Shown: positions 58,161 through 64,000 of the stretch, piece by piece
Layout: each line of letters starts with the position of its first letter
Position numbering within the stretch: position 1 is the stretch's first letter
Source: Magicicada septendecula
Taxonomy: Eukaryota; Arthropoda; Insecta; Hemiptera; Cicadidae
Reading direction: 5' to 3'
DNA: 64,000 nucleotides
Assembly: GCA_034769895.1 (NCBI GenBank)
Contig: CM068373.1
Location: forward strand, 23,006,620-23,070,619
The notes under the pieces: model-generated
Databases searched by the model: none
What the model was told of the DNA's origin: nothing
The model's input: the letters and a program-made list of their open reading frames with translations, nothing else
Program-made: the position numbers and the translations under genes

Positions 58161-59807
58161 TAAGCTAATGCCAGAGATAAATTTGAGAATATTTCTACTA
58201 TTGGGAGCTACGTTCGGTGGCATACTAATACGAACAACACGTTGATATTCATAACTATATCAGTTAAAAGTGGCTTCCGTTAGAATAATGTTAAAATCAA
58301 TGTTCGTGTTTTTCAGAAGACAGTAACGAACCTAGATACACTACGCGAACCGCGTCAAATGTATTCATTCATTAATAATTTCACTTCATTATTAATTCGA
58401 ATTCATAATCGATTATTAATTTTACAGCGATTAAATTATGGTTGGATATAGACAAATGTAATTTGATTAACTTTACTTAAAATTATTTTCCAATTATCTT
58501 ACACGATTTCCGTGGTACATTTCGCCTCTTTGTATTCAATTAGTGTGACCTAATAATTACCAACACTTTTCCTGCATAATCCCAGTAAATGTCAATTACA
58601 AAGAAATTAGATTTAGTTTGTATTAAACTACGCTTTCATAAAAAAACAATCAAGTACACGCTTTTAAATAGTTTGAAAATAGTTAAGGATAAATATGATG
58701 GACATATTGACGCTTGCGATTTTGCTATTTGAGTGGAAACAGTGCAAATCAATGACACCCAACTACGCAGAAAAAACGGCACTTATTAACACTTTCAACC
58801 TTGGCCATTTCAGCATAGGCATGCCCCAGCAACCTGGCTGTTTTCTATAATTCCCCCATTTTTTTAGTAGTAACATTTGTTGAAAACTACATAAATTACA
58901 TATCGAATGAAAGATTGGACATTCTGTTTTCATAAAATGATACACTATTTATTTTTTTTGTAGGTGAAATTAATTTTTAGTGAATAGATCAGAACCATGT
59001 TTTTGAAAAATAAAAAACATTTTACCAAGTATTTTCACTTAATAAATGGATTTTTAGTAGTAAATACTGTACAAAAATTAATTTACTTGCAATACTAAGG
59101 CACAGAATATAGTAAAAATTAGTCTATATGCAATAATTTGCTTTTTGTATGGTACAAAATGAAACAGTCTTGGTAACACATACCAACATTGCACTTTTCA
59201 CAATAGTCAGAAATCACAGAATAGAAAACTGATTGTGCTACTATCTGTGTATTCAGTTGGCAACTACAAAGTCCATTCTGGAAGTAAAAACAACAGAAGC
59301 CCGTAAATGTTTCGTAAAAATTCCGTTAAACCCGCATGAAATAACAAACGTAAAATTTACGGGCGTCGGGTTTGTGAGGAAAATTATGCCCGTAAATTTT
59401 ACGGGCATCGAGTCAAAAGTGTTAATTTTTTTTGTATATGCCTTGTGTGTGTGTGTGTGTGTGTGACTGGTATATAAAAGAAGCTCTCTAAATAGTTTGT
59501 TAGAAGCTTTATTGTTCCAATGGTTGTTCAGAGGTAGAGTTATTATTAGCCGTTTTTGCTTGTTTCATGTAAGCTAAATATTTTTCAGATAACATGGACC
59601 CCTGTTACTAATAACTATAAAATATAGTTCCAGAAAATTGGTTGACCACGAGTTGCATTATCCAGTTCAGTGTGAATATAACCACGGTGCTCACATATTG
59701 TGTAATATGATAATTGAACCTTATGTTAATAAACTTCAGTGACATACAATTATATATTATTATAGTTTATCTCTGTATTAGCTTAATTAATATCTACAAA
59801 TAAATAC
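58161..59807. other. No recognised gene
   Basis: AT-rich. It contains the palindromic ACGGGC/GCCCGT patch at 59300-59410 and a short GT run (59445-59464), nothing else. Confidence 0.45.
59386..59408. repeat. Perfect 23-bp palindrome
   Basis: ATGCCCGTAAA, T, TTTACGGGCAT. A near copy of one arm (CGTAAAATTTACGGGC) lies just upstream at 59349-59364, so the region can form alternative hairpins. It may be a remnant of a small fold-back element. Confidence 0.8.
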
Positions 59808-60240
59808 ACTGTAAGTAGGTTTATTTTCACCTAACGCACAGAAATTACAGAAATTATTCTGTACCTTCAGAGGTTTGTTTGAATTGTAATTGAATGTTTC
59901 TTTTACAGTACAGCTAACGGATAATCAAATTTACTTCTATTCCATTTTCGATTGTGTATATATTTGTGTGATGATATTTATGTAGTAGCTATTTATTATA
60001 TATTTAATGTTTATTTTATTATTCTAATAAATGTATTATTTTAAATATATCGTCACGTTTTGTTTTTATTTGTATTTGTAAGTAGATCATTATTATTGTG
60101 TTTTTAAATGTTAAGATTTTCGCAGATATTCATTTTTAGCCACAAACTGATTAAACAATAAACATAAATTTCCAGACATTCAAAATGTTAAATTAATTAA
60201 AAACGTATAAAAATATAACAGAATGATAAAATAATAATCT
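59808..60240. mobile_element. Penelope-like element C, head-to-head end fragments
   Basis: 59808-60125 is an antisense copy of the PLE-C 3' end (compare 53300-53590), including a decayed hammerhead-like motif near 59845-59885. It is followed at 60132-60240 by a sense piece coding for KHKFPDIQNVKLIKNV. This is the same antisense-then-sense layout as PLE-A at 44186-46620, here without an RT. Confidence 0.7.
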
Positions 60241-60965
60241 ACTAATTAAATGAAATGAACAGGCGTAAGTAGTTAACTTGCACAAAAAAATCTTTTATTC
60301 TCAATTGAATAATACATTTTACAATTTAATAAATATTTTTAAGTAAATGATGATTTTACAAGGTATATTATAAGTTATGTTTTGGTTCACTACCCTTAAA
60401 AAAATAGTCTATATAGTGTTGCCAGTTCTAAATATTTTTTTTGAGACACTGGACTTAAAATTTTGGGAGATTACTGAAAATTCCGGAAGGTGATTTGACA
60501 AATCATAAAGAAACATCTTACATGAATAAATAAATTAATATAAGTTATAATTATTATGGAAAAATTATTTCACTTGCCAACGTTGTTTTATGTTCGGCTT
60601 CTTCTCCTTCTTCCCCAGAATGTTGGCGCCAATTTTGAAATCGTAGCGCGATGTAGATTTTGTATTTTCTTGGAATGCAGAAGTCCAGAAACGTTTCTGT
60701 GCTCAACCTATTTCTTATTTTAGTTTAAGTACTGTTTACAGTAAAAAATGCGCTCTCACTGATAGAGGATGAATGGGGTAAACACAAAGGTGACAGAAAA
60801 ATAAAGTAATTGATAATTGTAAAATGCATAATATGTCATTGTGTGTGGGTAGTATTAGTTGCTGGTTACAGGAGGAAGAAATTATAAATTTTTATTGAAA
60901 ACAGTGATAACCGTGGTTCAAAAGAAACTCCGGATTTGATGTCATACGCAAAACCATTATTCTAG
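60241..60965. other. No recognised feature
   Basis: AT-rich. No frame or repeat was recognised. Confidence 0.4.
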
Positions 60966-60969
60966 AAAT

Positions 60970-61640
60970 CATTACCATCATCATCATCCTCAAGGTTTAA
61001 ACCAAGAATGGTTTCTTCCGGTCTGAAATAGGCAAATATTACAGCTGGTCAGTCCAGTGCTTCCTCGGAGGTCCCACACCTCTCCGTCCCCTCGGCTTAT
61101 AGCCCATAGTTGTTTGGGGATGCGGCAGTCATCCATTCGGCAAAGATGTTCCCACCAATTCAGCCGTTACTGGGCGATCCTGTCGAGTATACTCATAATA
61201 TTCAGTTCCTGCCGTATATCTGTGTTTCTTCTATGATCATGGAGAGTGTACTCTGCCACGTGCTTGAGAAACCTCATTTCAACCGCTTAGATGCAACTGG
61301 CCAGGCCTTTCGTTAAAGTCCAATTCTCAGACCCATAAAGAAGTGTGGAACGCCTTGCAGAATTTTAAGCGTGTTCCTTTACTTGCTGACTTAAGGGTTC
61401 GCCTGATGGTCCCGCACATAAGGTTGAACTTATGCACCATCTCGTTGCTTGCATTACGAGACACGCTGTATTGCAGGTATTCAAAACTGCTAACTTGTTC
61501 CAGAACAGTACCATCGAAATCAATTTTTGCCCGACGGGATCTGTTTTACAAAAAAAACATCACCTTTGTTTTAATTGTGGATATCTGCAATCCAAAGTCT
61601 TTGCAGATTAAATTTAACAAATGTGTACCCATCTGCAATT
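60970..61640 (-). pseudogene. RTE-like retrotransposon 3' end
   Basis: On the minus strand: DFGLQISTIKTKVMFF, FDGTVLEQVSSFEYLQYSVS, LYGSENWTL, VEMRFLKHVAEYTLHDHRR, LNWWEHLCRMDDCRIPKQ, then RGRRGVGRPR-type text out of frame, and a 3' tail with GATGATGATG. It is the longest RTE remnant in the window and carries the same tail as 14883-15045. The plus-strand 168-codon frame at 61343-61849 is only its shadow. Confidence 0.75.
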
Positions 61641-61734
61641 TGTTTTCAGAGTCAGACAGAATAAATCTATTCATGTTTTACGTACCAAGTCACTTTATGG
61701 TTAATATAATTAAATTACCTTATTCGGTCCACCT

Positions 61735-62640
61735 TAGTGACACTAGCTTCTTTCGTTCAATGACGCGTTTCGGGATGAAAGCCCATCTTCAGATACACAA
61801 TATCAATTCAAAACGTAAATGTATACCACATTTTGTGGTTATTTCATAATTAAAAATGTTTAAAATCTTTTAAATAAAATATACAAAACGTAACAACTGA
61901 ATCGCTCGGAGCGCTCGCATGCATGCACGCTGTACCGCGATTTCCTTACGACTGGCTATAATTATCATTCAACCGTATAGCAGTGTCAAACAGGTTATTA
62001 GATCCGAAGTTCATTTGATCATTTAATATATTAATAGATTCGAACTCCTCTAGGCTATCCATTAATTTACCCTTCTTGCAAGTATGTAACGCTACGAAAT
62101 TGTTTTCGAAACTAGTATAATTATGACCTTTTGTTATTAAATATTGTGCAAAACTGGAATTATTATTATTTGTTTTAGGAAAATGCTCTAAAAATCTTGT
62201 ATAAAAATCTCTGCCGGATTGGCCGATGTAGAATTTTATATTATCGCATTTTATTTTATAGACTCCTGATTTATTTTTTTAAGGAATATTTATTTTAGTT
62301 CTGAAAAATTTTTTAACTTATTACATGTTTTGAATGAAATATTATATCCTTTACTTCTAAAAACAGATTTTAAAATATTTGTCATCAAACCAGTATAATT
62401 AGCTGAAATGAATTTTTTATGTTTTTTATTATGTTGGTATTTTTATTTTCTAAAGGTTTTTTATGTTTCATTATCATTCTATCAATTATTACTGGCTTGT
62501 AACCATTATTTAGAGCTATTTGTTTTATAATATTTACTTTTTGATCATAGTCTTCGTTATTAAGGGGAACACAAAGTAATCTGTCAATAAAGCTGTTAAA
62601 TGCAGCCATTTTTGGGGCTGGAGGATGAAATAGCCTGATC
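61735..62640 (-). pseudogene. Penelope-like element D, 3' half
   Basis: Minus strand: KMAAFNSFIDRLLCVPLNNE, YDQKVNIIKQIALNNGYKP, IDRMIMKHKKP, a shift, then GVYKIKCDNIKFYIGQSGRD (GIY-YIG), FLEHFPKTNNNNSSFAQYL and DSLEEFESINI. It then runs to a 3' end with a hammerhead-like motif. It lacks the RT core (5' truncated) and has frameshifts near 62280 and 62400. Confidence 0.8.
61758..61796 (-). ncRNA. Hammerhead-ribozyme-like motif of PLE-D
   Basis: CUGAAGA, U, stem II GGG-CUUUCAU-CCC, GAAA, then the palindrome ACGCGU and C at the cleavage site. Core bases are intact. Stem III as a self-complementary six-mer suggests activity in dimers, as known for minimal type-I hammerheads. Stem I is weak (AU/AU). 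Confidence 0.65.
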
Positions 62641-62932
62641 GTCCGAGAGAATAGCCTGATCGTCCTCAAACAACAAAGTGTCACTTGTAGAGTGACCAGT
62701 CATAAAATGGTCATGAAGACGCGGTTCTAGAAATGTGACGTATTTAGGGACGTAGGAAAAAATTTCGAAGATTCATACCGAATTTCGTATTTTCTAGTAT
62801 ATTAAAAATATTCAGAAGATCTTGTGAAATTTCTCAGCACCTGGCAATTCTGAGCGTATACGTGATTCACTTGGGACGTAATACGGTAATCGGTACAGCA
62901 CGTATGGGTCAAGGGTAGTTGTGTTTCCTACT

Positions 62933-63700
62933 TACCGAGTGTCGCGCTACCGTAGGCAGTCCTCTCGGTAAGCAGCGATAATCTTACCGAGTGCTATACC
63001 GACTACAACTTACCGACTACAACTTACCGACTTGAGCGTCGTGCTAGCGTAGGCAGTCCTCTCGGTAAGCAGCGATAATCTTACCGAGTGCTATACCGAC
63101 TACAACTTACCGACTTGAGCGTCGTGCTAGCGTAGGCAGTCCTCTCGGTAAGCAGCGATAATCTTACCGAGTGGTATACCGACTACAACTTACCGACTTG
63201 AGCGTCGTGCTAGCGTAGGCAGTCCTCTCGGTAAGCAGCGATAATCTTACCGAGTGCTATACCGACTACAACTTACCGACTTGAGCGTCGTGCTAGCGTA
63301 GGCAGTCCTCTCGGTAAGCAGCGATAATCTTACCGAGTGGTATACCGACTACAACTTACCGACTTGAGCGTCGTGCTAGCGTAGGCAGTCCTCTCGGTAA
63401 GCAGCGATAATCTTACCGAGTGCTATACCGACTACAACTTACCGACTTGAGCGTCGTGCTAGCGTAGGCAGTCCTCTCGGTAAGCAGCGATAATCTTACC
63501 GAGTGCTATACCGACTACAACTTACCGACTTGAGCGTCGTGCTAGCGTAGGCAGTCCTCTCGGTAAGCAGCGATAATCTTACCGAGTGATATACCGACTA
63601 CAACTTACCGACTTGAGCGTTGTGCTAGCGTAGGCAGTCCTCTCGGTAAGCAGCGATAATCTTATCGAGTGCTATACCGACTATACCGTACCGACTTGAG
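62933..63700. repeat. 83-bp satellite with built-in hairpin, about 9 units
   Basis: Exact period of 83 (TTACCGACTTGAGCG starts at 63024, 63107, 63190, 63273, 63356, 63439, 63522 and 63605). The first unit is a variant and the last is cut. Units are almost identical, except mainly one position that is C, G or A in GTGNTATACC. Each unit contains CTCGGTAAG, a 10-nt spacer and CTTACCGAG, a perfect nine-pair hairpin. Markedly GC-richer than the surroundings. Confidence 0.97.
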
Positions 63701-64000
63701 AACCCCCCGCGTCTGTGTGTGGAAGCCTTAAACGTTTAACAGAAAAGACTTTAAATAATAAGTAGGAAGTGTTTCTAAAGTTTCCCGAGCTGTTGGGCTA
63801 TGCTCCAACTTTTTAATTCCTTTCAAACGCTTCAACCGTGCCTGTTACGGTTATCCTCAGTACGGTGCGAGAACAGAGATCTCGATTATGTGTCATGCGT
63901 AGAACTAAGAGTAAAGACTCCTACCGTAGAAGCGGTTCCATTTATTAAGTTTACTCAGGTACCGATTTGCTCTCACTGTTGACTGGTTAATGTTCCCGTC
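63701..64000. other. No recognised feature
   Basis: Less AT-rich than most of the window. The 60-codon frame at 63800-63982 has no motif. Confidence 0.4.

Noticed and set aside
61343-61849. 168-codon plus-strand frame
   Set aside because: Antisense shadow of the RTE-like fragment and the adjacent PLE end.
62933-63700. CRISPR-like array
   Set aside because: The whole 83-bp unit repeats, leaving no variable spacer.

Overview
This window looks like arthropod, most likely insect, nuclear DNA. It is AT-rich, has no bacterial-style gene packing, and almost everything recognisable is a transposable element: Tc1/mariner-type DNA transposons, RTE-like and jockey-like non-LTR retrotransposons, at least four kinds of Penelope-like elements (PLEs), solo LTRs, a tRNA-derived SINE and satellites. 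A run of CCTAA repeats (the TTAGG arthropod telomere motif) sits inside one PLE. I found no convincing host gene, tRNA gene, rRNA gene or CRISPR array. All assignments rest on reading motifs by eye; no database was searched.

Layout. 1-6146: a tandem array in which a 1.41 kb unit (F) alternates with a 2.78 kb DD82E-type Tc1/mariner transposon (E), in the order E-F-E-F-F'. Its transposase has one visible lesion, a stop exactly where the catalytic glutamate should be. 7.3-15 kb: RTE 3' ends, a decayed transposon-derived protein gene, a fold-back element and a GT microsatellite. 16.4-21.2 kb: two solo LTRs, a decayed jockey-like RT and a complete-length but dead mariner. 22-24.3 kb: a dead PLE-B carrying telomeric repeats, then a Tc1/mariner-like remnant. 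27.05-27.93 kb: a minisatellite. 30-39 kb: a second PLE-B, a mariner remnant, RTE ends, a palindromic RT-less PLE-A and a solo LTR. 41.1-41.9 kb: gag start, primer-binding site and LTR of a gypsy-like element. 44.19-46.62 kb: the best preserved element, a PLE-A with a 686-codon RT plus GIY-YIG ORF and a target-site duplication. 48.9-50.1 kb: a fold-back transposon. 52-53.6 kb: two PLE 3' ends. 55.87-56.21 kb: a SINE with a 14-bp target-site duplication. 57-62.6 kb: RTE and PLE remnants. 62.93-63.70 kb: an 83-bp hairpin satellite.

The thread linking many of these is a recurring RNA motif. Nearly every PLE 3' end, and the tandem F unit, carries a sequence that fits a minimal hammerhead ribozyme: CUGANGA, a short stem-loop, GAAA, then a short palindrome or hairpin. 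The stem sequences differ between families but remain complementary. Hammerheads in PLEs are known from the literature. What stands out here is their number and variety in one window, and their presence in a tandemly repeated non-coding unit that resembles a large retrozyme.
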